A stretch of DNA of 47,034 nucleotides from contig JAFSWW010000135.1 in assembly GCA_017444345.1 (NCBI GenBank), forward strand, positions 1-47,034. Reading direction: 5' to 3'. A program made the translations under genes and the position numbers. The notes under the pieces were generated by a model. It saw only the letters and a list, made by a program, of their open reading frames with translations, was not told the origin of the DNA and ran no database searches. Shown here in pieces: positions 27,511 to 36,487 of this stretch (positions are counted from its first letter, which is position 1; every line of letters begins with the position of its first letter). This DNA is from Synergistaceae bacterium (GTDB lineage Bacteria; Synergistota; Synergistia; Synergistales; Aminobacteriaceae).

Positions 27511-28415
27511 TGTTATATGGAGCATTAGAGACCGGCGGCAGTAGAACAATTTGTGCAGTCGGCGACGAAAGCGGGCAGGTACTGGAGAAAGAAGTAATTA
27601 TAACAAGTACACCCGATGAGACTATGGCAAAAGTTTTAGAATATTTCCGGGCAAAATTAGAAGTCCCAGAAGGTGAAGAGGCAATTTGCGCGCTCGGTGT
27701 AGGAAGTTTCGGCCCCGTTGATGTAAGAAAGCACTCAAAAACTTATGGAAATGTCTTAAACACGCCTAAAATCGCATGGAGAAATTATCCAATTGTGCAG
27801 ACTCTTAAGGACGCTTTAAATATTCCCGTCGGACTTGATACGGACGTAAACGCTGCTCTTCTCGGTGAAGTCGTCTGGGGAGCTGCAAAGGGTTTATCTG
27901 ACGCAGTATATATCAAAATCGGCGCAGGTATAGGAATGGGCGCAATGAGCGGCGGGCATTTGATTCACGGAATGCTGCACCCTGAAATCGGCCATATTAA
28001 AATGGTAAGAGTCGAGGGCGATACTTATAAAGGCCATTGTCCAAATCACGGCGCATGTTTTGAGGGTATGGCTTGCGGTCCTGCAATTCATGACCGATGG
28101 GGGAAGTCTCCGAAAGAATTAGCGGATAATGCCCAAGTCTGGGAATTTGAAGCGCGTTATATCTCTCAGGCTCTCACAGCAGTAACGTTAATGCTCAGTC
28201 CGCAAAAAATTATTCTCGGCGGAGGAGTCATGCATCAGGCCAAATTATTCCCGTTAATCCGCAAATATCTGCTTGAAGAAATTAATAATTATATCGACAC
28301 GAAAGAATTGCGCAATATTGACAGCTATGTAGTCCCGGCTGCGTTAAATGACAATCAAGGCATTATGGGAGCTTTGAAACTCGCAGAAATAGCCGCCACT
28401 GACGCAGCAAAATAG
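27510..28415 (+). CDS. ROK-family sugar kinase (fructokinase-like)
   Basis: 301 residues. The ATP-binding GALETGGSRTICAVGD opens the protein; VGLDTDVNAALLGE, GIGMGAMSGG and the zinc motif with H, CPNHGACFEGMACG are ROK hallmarks. The lack of the usual DGGT in the first loop (ETGGS instead) and the overall layout match GmuE/ScrK-like fructokinases. It phosphorylates an imported hexose. Start and ptsI stop overlap by one nucleotide. Pairing with EI and HPr suggests coordinated entry of sugars; the exact substrate is inferred. Confidence 0.88.
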   Translation: MLYGALETGGSRTICAVGDESGQVLEKEVIITSTPDETMAKVLEYFRAKLEVPEGEEAICALGVGSFGPVDVRKHSKTYGNVLNTPKIAWRNYPIVQTLKDALNIPVGLDTDVNAALLGEVVWGAAKGLSDAVYIKIGAGIGMGAMSGGHLIHGMLHPEIGHIKMVRVEGDTYKGHCPNHGACFEGMACGPAIHDRWGKSPKELADNAQVWEFEARYISQALTAVTLMLSPQKIILGGGVMHQAKLFPLIRKYLLEEINNYIDTKELRNIDSYVVPAALNDNQGIMGALKLAEIAATDAAK

Positions 28416-28427
28416 AATATAATAATA

Positions 28428-28475
28428 TCTGCCTCGTTAAAATGAGTGATATATAATAGCGGGGCAGATTAATTT
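28428..28475 (+). terminator. Probable terminator after the pts operon
   Basis: ATCTGCCTCG (28428-28437) pairs with CGGGGCAGAT (28461-28470), one wobble, then TAATTT. The 23-nt loop is long and contains TATATAAT (28451-28458), which may be the -10 of the cheW promoter, so the element may do double duty. The T run is weak. Confidence 0.45.
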
Positions 28476-28507
28476 ACGAGAAAAAACGGAAAAAGAGGTA
28501 GAATTTT

Positions 28508-29038
28508 TTGGCAGAGATTCAAACATTAGACGCTCAACGTAAAGCAGTAGATCAAGATTTCAGAGATTTAGACGTTGAAGCACTCGGAGAAGAACATATA
28601 AATCTAGTCTTCACACTTGGCCGGGAGAATTTCGGCGTTGATGTTAATTTAGTACGTGAAATAGTTAGAGTTCCTTCATTCATTACAAGAGTTCCAAATG
28701 CACCGGCTTATATTCGCGGAGTCATAAATTTGCGCGGTACTATTGTGCCGGTTTTCGATATGCACCTGAAAATCGGAATGGCCGGGCAGCCTCTCACTGA
28801 CGAAGCAAGAATAGTTGTTATTACAATAAATGATGTAACATTCGGAATGATTGTAAATTCAGTGCGTGAAGTCCTGACTATTTATGACTCGCAATTAGAA
28901 GTCGCTACAAAATTATCGTCTTCGATTGATAGGCGTTATGTCTTATGGGTGGCAAAACCTGCGGACGATCGGCTTATATTGCTGCTTGATGTCTCTAGTC
29001 TGTTCGAACTTGATCAGATTTTAGAAGATAGCGAATAA
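28508..29038 (+). CDS. cheW: Chemotaxis coupling protein CheW
   Basis: 176 residues, with a short N-terminal extension. The CheW fold motifs LVFTLGRENFGVDVNLVREIV, FITRVPNAPAYIRGVINLRG and the C-terminal LLLLDVSSLF are present. It couples chemoreceptors to CheA. The start is a TTG at 28508 after AGAGGTAG. It heads a seven-gene run otherwise made of envelope and housekeeping genes; no cheA is nearby. A CheW-like standalone adaptor is the only sensible alternative. Confidence 0.92.
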   Translation: MAEIQTLDAQRKAVDQDFRDLDVEALGEEHINLVFTLGRENFGVDVNLVREIVRVPSFITRVPNAPAYIRGVINLRGTIVPVFDMHLKIGMAGQPLTDEARIVVITINDVTFGMIVNSVREVLTIYDSQLEVATKLSSSIDRRYVLWVAKPADDRLILLLDVSSLFELDQILEDSE

Positions 29039-29042
29039 TTTT

Positions 29043-31013
29043 ATGCGCAAGTTTTTATTATTTGCGTTATTTATCGTGTTGATATTTGCTTCTCTTGCAT
29101 GGGGCGACGCTTCATTGTACAGGGGGGCAATTTCTATCGGAGCAGTAAGGACTATTGAATCGGGCTCAAATTTTCTAGTTTCTGTTCAGGATGTTGCGAG
29201 ATTATTCGGCTTTACATGGACGAAAAGGGGCGACGAGTTAATTTTGACTCGCAGCAACACGCAATTAAGAGTCATAGCAAATTCTGCCGCAGCTTGGAGA
29301 GGCTTTACACTTGTTCCCTTATCGTCTTCACCGGTTGACAGGGACGGAAGTTTTTGGGTCGATACACAAAGCGCAATCGCAATATTTCAACCTTCAGCAG
29401 GTCAGGGCGCAAATAATAGACTCAGATTCAGCCGTTCAACAGGGAATTATATGGCCTCGACTATTGCGAATCCTTCAAGACGTGATTTAGAGTTCGGAAA
29501 ATTTGACGAGCCTGCACCACCCCCGCCGCCTCCTGCTCCTGTTCAAGTTCCTAGACAAGCCCCGGCTCCGAGTCCAGTTCCGAGTCCCGCGCCTGTTCGT
29601 GAAAATAAACAGGAATTTATTACGATTCCAGAGCCAGAGCCTATATTTATTCCGCCTGTACCTGTAAAGCCTGCAACGCCTGTAACTCCTGCTCAGAATC
29701 AGAATCCCGCGCCAGTCATACAACCTGCGAATATTCCAGCAAAACCGGCAAAATATGAAACTTTCAGACCTGAAGACTCAGAGAGGCCAAGAGGTGAATT
29801 TTATCACGGTGCAATAAAGTCAATTCGTTGGAGCGGTCATAAGACTTCTAAGAGAATCCGCGCAGTCATTGACACTGAAGAAGGCTCAACACCTCAAGTT
29901 TATTTATTAAGCGGGACTATACACGCATTATTTGAGTCAGCTCCTGAAAATATCGAGGGCATAAATTCGCCGTATTCAAATATTCAGGTGAAAATTTCGC
30001 GAGTCGCTCAGGGAGTTGATTTGATGTTCACTGCTCCGGGATTTATCAAGATTGATAGATTATTTCTTGACAAGCCGCGCAGATTAGTATTTGATTTCTT
30101 CTTCCCTGAACAAATGCAGCTGGTCAGAAATACACCGGAAAATTTAATAACTCAGACTCCGAGTCCGAGTCCAGCTCCTATTATTACAACGCCTGCAAAA
30201 CCTGTTACGCCTCAACCCGTTAAAATTCCCGATCCCGTTATAAATGACAGGCCGCAGCAAAAATTAATAATTCCCACGACTCCAGCTCCGAGTCCTGTTA
30301 TACCAGTTATGCCGACTCCGACTCCCAGAAAAATAACGGGCAAGAAAACTATAGTAATAGATCCCGGTCATGGCGGAAAAGATCCCGGCGCGTCAGATAA
30401 TGGAGTAGTTGAGAAAAATGTAAATCTCTCTGTAGGTCTTGAACTTGAGAAGGCACTACTTGCAAGAGGCTTTAATGTGATAATGACTCGCCGCACCGAT
30501 GTATATTTGAAATTACAGGAACGCACCGACATAGCAAATGCAGTAAACGCCGATTTATTTGTGAGTATTCACGTCAACGCACTCCCGCAAAAAAAATCAA
30601 TGACGGGATTTGAGATTTATATAATGGCTCTTCCCACTGATAAAGACGCTATGAATCTCGCAAAAGTCGAAAATCGCGAATATGTCGAGGGCAAGGGAGT
30701 CGATACTGCTAATGTTGATAAACGAACAGAAATGTTATTAAGAATTCTAGGAGATATGCAGCAAAATAATAAAATTAGTGAAAGCACCGATTTTGCCTCA
30801 GCCTTACACCGCGCAGGAGTCAGAAGCGGACTCCCTATGAGAAGAGTCGCACAAGCCCCGTTTTTCGTGTTGAGAGGTGCAGGAATGCCGGCCGTATTGC
30901 TTGAATTAGGATTTGTTACGAATGCAATCGAGTCTCAATTATTGACAAGAAAGGACTATCAACAGAAAATAGCTCAGGCAATGACAGAAGGAATTACTAA
31001 TTATTTGCGATAA
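29043..31013 (+). CDS. AMIN-domain N-acetylmuramoyl-L-alanine amidase
   Basis: 656 residues. A signal peptide (KFLLFALFIVLIFASLAWG) precedes a copper-amine-oxidase-N-like domain (about 20-125), a long proline-rich linker with PAP/SPV repeats, an AMIN domain (about 255-360), a second Pro-rich linker, and an Amidase_3 catalytic domain from ~435: VIDPGHGGKDPGA (Zn His), EKNVNLSVGLE (Zn Glu), SIHVNAL (Zn His) and LLELGFVTN (catalytic Glu). It cleaves the amide between MurNAc and the peptide in peptidoglycan, probably at the septum. AMIN usually targets the protein to the envelope. It starts 4 nt after cheW. Confidence 0.93.
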   Translation: MRKFLLFALFIVLIFASLAWGDASLYRGAISIGAVRTIESGSNFLVSVQDVARLFGFTWTKRGDELILTRSNTQLRVIANSAAAWRGFTLVPLSSSPVDRDGSFWVDTQSAIAIFQPSAGQGANNRLRFSRSTGNYMASTIANPSRRDLEFGKFDEPAPPPPPPAPVQVPRQAPAPSPVPSPAPVRENKQEFITIPEPEPIFIPPVPVKPATPVTPAQNQNPAPVIQPANIPAKPAKYETFRPEDSERPRGEFYHGAIKSIRWSGHKTSKRIRAVIDTEEGSTPQVYLLSGTIHALFESAPENIEGINSPYSNIQVKISRVAQGVDLMFTAPGFIKIDRLFLDKPRRLVFDFFFPEQMQLVRNTPENLITQTPSPSPAPIITTPAKPVTPQPVKIPDPVINDRPQQKLIIPTTPAPSPVIPVMPTPTPRKITGKKTIVIDPGHGGKDPGASDNGVVEKNVNLSVGLELEKALLARGFNVIMTRRTDVYLKLQERTDIANAVNADLFVSIHVNALPQKKSMTGFEIYIMALPTDKDAMNLAKVENREYVEGKGVDTANVDKRTEMLLRILGDMQQNNKISESTDFASALHRAGVRSGLPMRRVAQAPFFVLRGAGMPAVLLELGFVTNAIESQLLTRKDYQQKIAQAMTEGITNYLR

Positions 31014-31043
31014 TATAAATAATGAAGGAAGGAGAATAACAAA

Positions 31044-31757
31044 TTGCCGCCAGTTAGACGCACTTATAATACAAATGACAGAATGCCGTCACGTCCTGCA
31101 GCACGAAGAAGGCCGCCGGTTCGGACAACTCCACGCGCAAGACCTGAAGAGAAAAGCACGCCGCTATTACTGCGAATATTATCGTGGCTGGGAATATTAT
31201 TATTATTCTTTGTGCTGGGCTATCTCGGTACATCATGGGTAGTGAATATCTTAGACAGAAAATTATTCTTGAAACCTGAAAATAGAGTCGAGAATCAGGA
31301 AGATTTATCACACTTGCAAGAGTCAAGGCGTTCACAGGCCGCAAATATCCCGTCAAGTAACGCGCCTCAAATTTCGTTAAATCTTTATCACGTAATGAAT
31401 GACTCAATAGCTCAGACGACCCGAAATTTTTCAAAGAAGGTTACAGAAGATAATATTTCAGATGTTATCAACGCAATTATTTCATTAAGTGATCTTAAGA
31501 ACTCGAATAAAATCAAGCTGCTTCACGTGTTTAGAGATGCTGATACTGCATTTCTTGACATGTCGGGGCAGTTTGCTTCGTCTTTAGCAAGTGCAGGAAA
31601 ACGCAAGACTCTATTATTATTAACTGGTATAGTACGCACAATGACTGAAAATTTTCCGCCGGTTACACAAGTAAGATTCTTGATTGACTCAAAGACTCCA
31701 GCTCCTAAGGCAGCCGGTGAAGTGGATCTCGGAGTCGCTTGGAAGATGCCGAAATGA
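31044..31757 (+). CDS. Membrane-anchored GerMN-domain protein
   Basis: 237 residues from a TTG at 31044, 9 nt after AAGGAAGGAG. The N-terminal ~38 residues are Arg/Pro-rich, followed by one TM helix (ISWLGILLLFFVLGYLGTSW region, ~46-66) and a GerMN-like domain (about 105-215: LNLYHVMNDS, LLHVFRDADTAFLDMSGQF, LTGIVRTMTENFPPVTQVRF). GerMN domains occur in germination proteins and in envelope proteins of non-sporulators. The position directly after the amidase suggests a cell-wall role. It ends overlapping rdgB (ATGA). Confidence 0.82.
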   Translation: MPPVRRTYNTNDRMPSRPAARRRPPVRTTPRARPEEKSTPLLLRILSWLGILLLFFVLGYLGTSWVVNILDRKLFLKPENRVENQEDLSHLQESRRSQAANIPSSNAPQISLNLYHVMNDSIAQTTRNFSKKVTEDNISDVINAIISLSDLKNSNKIKLLHVFRDADTAFLDMSGQFASSLASAGKRKTLLLLTGIVRTMTENFPPVTQVRFLIDSKTPAPKAAGEVDLGVAWKMPK

Positions 31758-32332
31758 TAAATAAATTAGTGATAGCAACAGGGAATCCGGGCAAATTTCA
31801 AGAATTCAAGAAAATGGCTCAAAATTTTGCGAGTGAAATAATATACGCTCCCGAAATAGCAAAATTAATCGTAGAAGAGACCGGCCGGACTTATTCAGAA
31901 AATGCTATGTTGAAGGCTCAAGCATGGGCAGGAAAAGTAAAATTGCCTTGTTTAGCTGATGACAGCGGACTTGAAGTTGACGCGCTTGACGGAGCACCGG
32001 GCATTTATTCAGCAAGAGTCGTTAATGGCTCAGACAATAAAAAAATTTCTTGGCTGTTATCGAGTCTCAAGGGCGAAAATAATCGTAATGCGAGATTTGC
32101 GGCGGCTTTGGCTTTGTGCGTTCCTGAAGATTATATTTTTATAGGGATGGGCTATTGTTACGGAAAAATTGCGGACTCCCCTGCAGGTTCTAACGGATTC
32201 GGCTATGACCCTGTATTTATTCCCGACGGGTATAATTTGACATTTGCGGAACTTGACTCGAGCGTAAAGAATTCAATTTCACACAGATATAACGCCTTCA
32301 AAAAAATAAATTCATGTCTCATGACGAAATAA
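31754..32332 (+). CDS. rdgB: XTP/dITP diphosphatase (RdgB/HAM1)
   Basis: 192 residues from the ATG at 31754, which overlaps the gerMN stop by 4 nt. ATGNPGKFQEFK, ETGRTYSENAMLKAQ, ADDSGLEVDALDGAPGIYSA, GSNGFGYDPVFIP and SHRYNAF are the family's nucleotide- and metal-binding motifs. It hydrolyses non-canonical purine triphosphates to monophosphate and pyrophosphate, keeping them out of DNA. Coupled translation with both neighbours is likely. Confidence 0.96.
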   Translation: MINKLVIATGNPGKFQEFKKMAQNFASEIIYAPEIAKLIVEETGRTYSENAMLKAQAWAGKVKLPCLADDSGLEVDALDGAPGIYSARVVNGSDNKKISWLLSSLKGENNRNARFAAALALCVPEDYIFIGMGYCYGKIADSPAGSNGFGYDPVFIPDGYNLTFAELDSSVKNSISHRYNAFKKINSCLMTK

Positions 32333-33057
32333 TAAATAGTGAAATAACTTGCGACGAAATTTTTAGCGGTAATTTAAGAATATTTCAGCCTGTGAACGGC
32401 CCTCGCGTAAATCTTGATACTATTTTATTAGCAAACTGGGTGAAATATAGAGCCGGCAAAAATAAATTTCTTGAGGCCGGGTGTGCTTCCGGTGCGATCT
32501 CGTTAATTCTCGCTTTGAGATTCAAGAATGTAAATATAACGGGACTCGATATTCAGGAAAATTTGATAGAACTCGCAAAATTAAACGCAGCAAATAATAA
32601 TTTAGACTCACGGGTTAAATTTATCGCGGGAGATTTGAGGGACAAGAATTTATTAATGCGTGAATCTTATGACTCAGTAATTATTAATCCGCCTTATGAA
32701 TCACTCACACGAGGCCGGACGAGTAAAATTTTATCGCGTTCAGTAGCAAGACTCGAATTATCCTGCAGTCCTGAAGATGTCGCCGAAATGTCATCGCGTG
32801 TCTTAAAGAGTAAAGGCCGGTTATTTGCTATATTCACAAGTGAGAGGCTGCCAATTTTTATAAATTCCATGCTCGCACATAAATTAATGCCTAAAAGATT
32901 GAGACCTGTTTACCCGTCAATAAATAATAATTCGGGCGTTTTCCTGATAGAATGCATAAAGGACGGCGGAGAAGGTTTGAATCTTTTGCCCCCGTTGATA
33001 GTTCGTGATGAGTCAGGAAATTATACACCTGAAATTCTGCGGGCTTATGAGCTTTAA
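32314..33057 (+). CDS. TrmN6/YfiC-like SAM-dependent adenine-N6 methyltransferase
   Basis: 247 residues. A Rossmann-fold methyltransferase with a SAM motif (FLEAGCASGAISLILALRF), acidic loop GLDIQENLIELAK, and the NPPYE motif typical of N6-adenine or glutamine methyltransferases. The QPVNGPRVNLDTILLANWV start matches the TrmN6 (tRNA1-Val A37) group. The start at 32314 overlaps rdgB by 19 nt in a different frame. Substrate assignment is by resemblance only. The downstream phosphoesterase starts within its last codons. Confidence 0.85.
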   Translation: MSHDEIINSEITCDEIFSGNLRIFQPVNGPRVNLDTILLANWVKYRAGKNKFLEAGCASGAISLILALRFKNVNITGLDIQENLIELAKLNAANNNLDSRVKFIAGDLRDKNLLMRESYDSVIINPPYESLTRGRTSKILSRSVARLELSCSPEDVAEMSSRVLKSKGRLFAIFTSERLPIFINSMLAHKLMPKRLRPVYPSINNNSGVFLIECIKDGGEGLNLLPPLIVRDESGNYTPEILRAYEL

Positions 33058-34153
33058 AATATTAGGAGAGCGAAAAATTTTGTCATTAGCTTTATGGTTT
33101 ATATCTATATTTCTTGAATATTATATTTATAAGAAATTGACTCAGGCGGGAATAAGTTTATTTGCTAGAAATTTATTCATGTGCTGGGCTGTGATTTGCT
33201 TTTATGAATTTCTTTATGCGGGATATATTGCGAAATTATTTGCTTCTCGCCGGCTGGGTGAAATTCTCGGCGGACTGGGAATAACATGGATAATTATAGT
33301 ATTGCTTGCGTTTCTTGCTTTCATGATTGTGAATATTTTAACGGGATTTAAGCCTTTCACAAAAAATAAAGTTTATTGCGCTGTGATTCTTGCATTCATG
33401 GGCGTTATATATTGCTTGTGCGAGGCCTATTTTGTGCAGGAAAGAAATATAATTATTAAGACTCGCAAATTACCCGAAAATATAAATAAAATCCGAATCA
33501 CTTATTTAACAGATTTGCATTTAGGCGGAATTTATACGACGGCACATTTTAATCGAGTCATGAAAATAGTAGAAGACTCTAGTCCTGATATATTTATTTT
33601 GTGCGGAGATATTTTTGACGGCGATATGTCGTACTGGACTGAAGAAATTTCGCGGCTATCTAAGGCAGCTAAACGGGCACCACTGGGAGCTTTTGCAGTA
33701 AACGGAAATCATGAATATAATCACTGGTACACGGACGATTATGATACACTCACGAGGGAATCAGGCTTTAATTTATTAAATGACGAACGGGCGGAGACAG
33801 CCGGACTCGTTATACTGGGAATCGATGACAGAAAAAATGAATTTCACAGCTGGCTGAATTTCCTGCGAAAACCTGAAGACTCAAATAAATTCGTGTTAAT
33901 CATAAAGCACCGGCCATATCTAGCGCAGGACTCACAGGGAAATTTTGACCTGCAATTATCCGGACACACTCACGGCGGGCAGTACTGGCCATTGAGATAT
34001 TTTAAGACTTGGCAGGAAGGCGGAATCCCTCAAGGACTTTCACAGCAAGCGGGCGGACTTGTTTACGTCAGCAACGGAGCAGGATATAACGGACCTTGTA
34101 TGAGATTATTTGCACCTCCTGAAGTTACAGTAATTGATTTAGTGAGGGAATAA
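33047..34153 (+). CDS. Membrane-anchored metallophosphoesterase (YkuE/YaeI-like)
   Basis: 368 residues from the ATG at 33047; a TTG at 33080 with AGGAG upstream is an alternative start and would remove 11 residues. The N-terminal ~125 residues contain about four TM helices. The calcineurin-like domain has YLTDLHLGG, ILCGDIFDGD, GNHEYNH, IKHRPYL and LSGHTHGGQYWPL, a complete di-metal site. Such proteins cleave phosphodiesters or pyrophosphates, some on lipids (LpxH-like UDP-diacylglucosamine or phosphatidyl substrates). It overlaps the methyltransferase gene by 11 nt. Confidence 0.9.
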   Translation: MSFKILGERKILSLALWFISIFLEYYIYKKLTQAGISLFARNLFMCWAVICFYEFLYAGYIAKLFASRRLGEILGGLGITWIIIVLLAFLAFMIVNILTGFKPFTKNKVYCAVILAFMGVIYCLCEAYFVQERNIIIKTRKLPENINKIRITYLTDLHLGGIYTTAHFNRVMKIVEDSSPDIFILCGDIFDGDMSYWTEEISRLSKAAKRAPLGAFAVNGNHEYNHWYTDDYDTLTRESGFNLLNDERAETAGLVILGIDDRKNEFHSWLNFLRKPEDSNKFVLIIKHRPYLAQDSQGNFDLQLSGHTHGGQYWPLRYFKTWQEGGIPQGLSQQAGGLVYVSNGAGYNGPCMRLFAPPEVTVIDLVRE

Positions 34154-34157
34154 ATAA

Positions 34158-34955
34158 ATGCCTTTAACACTTGTGCCGACCCCGATCGGAAATCTTGAAG
34201 ATATAACACTTAGGGCGTTAAAAGTTTTGCGTGAGGCTGATTTGATAGCTTGCGAAGATACACGAACATCAAGTATATTATTAAAGCATTATGATATTCA
34301 CAAAAATTTGACTTCTTTTCACTTGCATAATGAGAACGAAAAATTACCGGTATTGCTGCAAAAATTACGGGAGGGCGCAAAAATTGCCGTTATATCAGAC
34401 GCGGGGACTCCGGGAATATCTGATCCGGGATTTATTTTATTAAAACGTGCCATTGAAGAAAATATACGAGTTGATGTTTTGCCCGGTGCGAGTGCCTTAT
34501 TACCTGCTCTATTATTATCGGGACTCCAGCCTCAGCCGTTTATATTTTTAGGATTCCCGCCGGAAAAATCAGGAGAACGCGCTAAATTATTTGACTCGAT
34601 TAATGAACTCGATATGACTCTATGCTTTTATTTGTCGCCTCATAAAGCAGTCAAGCAATTAACGGACATGATTAATATTTTAGGTGATAGGAGCGCGGCA
34701 CTAGTTCGAGAGATCAGCAAAATTTTCCAGGAAGTAATACGCGGCAATTTGAGCGAGATTTTAGAACGAGTCAAGAATGGCATTAAGGGCGAACTTGTAT
34801 TAATTATAGAAGGCAATAAATTAAATAATAATAAATGGCAGTCTGAAGCACTCTCAATGAAAGCAAACGGCGCAAGTGTAAGAGATATAGTAAATGAGAT
34901 TTCAGCAAAATATAATGTCTCAAGGAATGCAATCAAGCAGGAAATAATTTCATGA
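34158..34955 (+). CDS. rsmI: 16S rRNA (cytidine1402-2'-O)-methyltransferase
   Basis: 265 residues, usual length. PTPIGNLEDITLRAL, CEDTRTSSILLKHY, ISDAGTPGISDPG and PGASALLPAL are the tetrapyrrole-methylase-fold motifs of RsmI. It 2'-O-methylates C1402 in the ribosomal P site. The last ~40 residues resemble a helix-turn-helix-like tail (MKANGASVRDIVNEISAKYN). It starts 4 nt after the phosphoesterase and closes the seven-gene run; peptide cassette A begins immediately downstream. Confidence 0.96.
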   Translation: MPLTLVPTPIGNLEDITLRALKVLREADLIACEDTRTSSILLKHYDIHKNLTSFHLHNENEKLPVLLQKLREGAKIAVISDAGTPGISDPGFILLKRAIEENIRVDVLPGASALLPALLLSGLQPQPFIFLGFPPEKSGERAKLFDSINELDMTLCFYLSPHKAVKQLTDMINILGDRSAALVREISKIFQEVIRGNLSEILERVKNGIKGELVLIIEGNKLNNNKWQSEALSMKANGASVRDIVNEISAKYNVSRNAIKQEIIS

Positions 34956-35079
34956 TACAACATGATAAAATAATGCACGGAGGGGCGTTCTAGTTTTCGT
35001 TTTCTCAAGAGAGCTGGACGAGACTCGCCGGGGATACTCCTTGTGCGGTCTATATTGGCCGAAAGGAGGTGAAGCCAGA

Positions 35080-35187
35080 GTGAAGGATCTTCTCGACAGA
35101 ATCATAGAACTGCTACAGTACATTTCTATATCCGCAACAGTTCTAGAATTAATTCTTAGGGTGATTCGATGGCTTTTCACCCACTAA
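35080..35187 (+). CDS. 35-residue amphipathic/hydrophobic peptide (cassette A)
   Basis: GTG start 10 nt after GGAGG within AAAGGAGGTG. The product starts MKDLLDRIIELLQYISISAT and ends VLELILRVIRWLFTH. Charged residues (D3, D6, R7, E10, E23, R27, R30) fall on one helical face, the rest being Ile/Leu/Val/Trp/Phe, so a membrane-active or membrane-bound helix is likely. It has the same length, start codon and second residue as the peptide of cassette B. No family recognised. Confidence 0.55.
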   Translation: MKDLLDRIIELLQYISISATVLELILRVIRWLFTH

Positions 35188-35218
35188 AGATAAAGCGTCT
35201 TTTACTTAAGATGTAAGT

Positions 35219-35260
35219 CCTGAGTGGGGTTGCAGTCCCCGCTTAGGCAGTCTTTGTTTT
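35219..35260 (+). terminator. Hairpin terminator of cassette A
   Basis: CCTGAGTGGGG, loop TTGCAGT, CCCCGCTTAGG: an 11-bp stem with two wobbles, followed by CAGTCTTTGTTTT. It ends the peptide transcript 31 nt after its stop. The T run is interrupted. Confidence 0.65.
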
Positions 35261-35397
35261 CCGCAATTTGTCCGACCCTTCCCGGCCAGATTGCAATTAT
35301 TATACATCATTCAAGATTTTATTCAGTCAGGAATTTAGCGCAAATAATATTTACAGGTTATAATAAATATAATTATTTATGACGGAGGATTAATATT

Positions 35398-36453
35398 TTG
35401 TCTCTGAGAAAAGGCCTAATAATATTTATATTGCTTGCGTTCGGAGTGTCTGCAATAATAATTTTCAAGAGCGTTGATGATCAGACTATACACTCATTAT
35501 TACATGCGAATAAATTTAAATTATTGCTTGCTTTATGTGTCGTCTTTCTTGCTTGGATATGTGACGCGGGGCGATTTTGTTCACTTGCATTTGCTGCTCA
35601 AGAAAAAGTCTCTTTCTCGCTGGGAATTGTCTTAACATGGCTAAATTATTTCGGCAGTGCTGTAACTCCCATGCAGAGCGGCGGCGGCCCCTTTCAAGTT
35701 TACGCGTTATACAAAAAGGGAATCCCTATGGGTAAGGGCATCGCAATAACTCTTATAAGAACTATGCTGACTGTTTTAATATTGACTCTAGCTGTTCCCG
35801 GAGTCTTAATGCTTGATCCTGAAATTTTAGAAGGCAGCCCATTTCTTAAAGGTTTAGTATTTTATGTTTTCGCCGTGATATTAGCAACATGGGCATTTAT
35901 AGCGTTTACTATTATTAAGCCTGAGATTGTCAAGAAATTAATACGAGTCTTTATCATGTGGCTTAGAAGATTTAATTTCATGCGCTCAAATCGTACAGTT
36001 ATAAAAATTATTCAATGGCTTGATAAGGAAGTAGATAATTACATAATAAATTTTAGACTCACGTTTAAAACTGGTAAATTATGGCTCGTTCTCGCAGTGA
36101 TTTTATCAGTCTTGCATTTGCTTGCTTTATTCAGTGTTTTGCCCGTCTTAATGAGTGCGGTGGGATTGCCTTTCAGATATACTCAAACAATAGCAGTTCA
36201 GGCCGTATTCATGTTTATATTATATTTTGTGCCTACTCCGGGGGCCAGCGGAGTCGCTGAAGGGGGCGGGGCGTTGCTTTATTCTGTCTTAATGCCTGAA
36301 AATATGGCCGGGGTAATGTCGATTATATGCAGATTCTTCACGGATTATATTTCGATTTTTATGGGAGTCGTAGTAGTTATTAGAATGCTCGGCTGGGGAG
36401 TCACTGAAAATTTACACAAGGGAGCAGCAATTGATGAGGCCGATAATAAATAA
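35398..36453 (+). CDS. Flippase-like/UPF0104 membrane protein (LPG-synthase TM family)
   Basis: 351 residues with about 8 TM segments. The WLNYFGSAVTPMQSGGGPFQVYALYKKGI region and the C-terminal VPTPGASGVAEGGGALLY motif define the lysylphosphatidylglycerol-synthase TM/flippase-like family (DUF318/UPF0104). Members are thought to handle lipids across the membrane; no C-terminal aminoacyltransferase domain is present, so it is not a full MprF. Start is a TTG after GGAGG (10-nt spacing). First gene of a three-gene cluster ended at 37749. Confidence 0.85.
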   Translation: MSLRKGLIIFILLAFGVSAIIIFKSVDDQTIHSLLHANKFKLLLALCVVFLAWICDAGRFCSLAFAAQEKVSFSLGIVLTWLNYFGSAVTPMQSGGGPFQVYALYKKGIPMGKGIAITLIRTMLTVLILTLAVPGVLMLDPEILEGSPFLKGLVFYVFAVILATWAFIAFTIIKPEIVKKLIRVFIMWLRRFNFMRSNRTVIKIIQWLDKEVDNYIINFRLTFKTGKLWLVLAVILSVLHLLALFSVLPVLMSAVGLPFRYTQTIAVQAVFMFILYFVPTPGASGVAEGGGALLYSVLMPENMAGVMSIICRFFTDYISIFMGVVVVIRMLGWGVTENLHKGAAIDEADNK

Positions 36454-36487
36454 CGTGCGGGAATAAAATTTTTTGTAAATATATATA

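Larger units (their letters stand above)
34966..35305 (+). ncRNA. Structured RNA cassette A carrying a 35-residue peptide gene
   Basis: This gap (34956-35397) holds no long gene. A possible -10 (GATAAAAT, ~34968) precedes a ~105-nt leader with GGAGGGG at 34979, the peptide frame at 35080-35187 behind GGAGG, a strong hairpin (35219-35247) and then TTGTCCG...CCTTCCCGG at ~35269-35286. That last motif recurs in cassette B. On the minus strand TATAAT (35299-35304) could start an antisense RNA through the conserved 3' motif and hairpin. The organisation recalls type I toxin-antitoxin loci; that reading is inference. From 35306 to 35397 I see only the leader of the next gene. Confidence 0.5.

Noticed and set aside
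34950-35180. Minus-strand open frame over cassette A
   Set aside because: No ribosome binding site, low complexity in relation to the hairpins; likely a shadow of the structured RNA.
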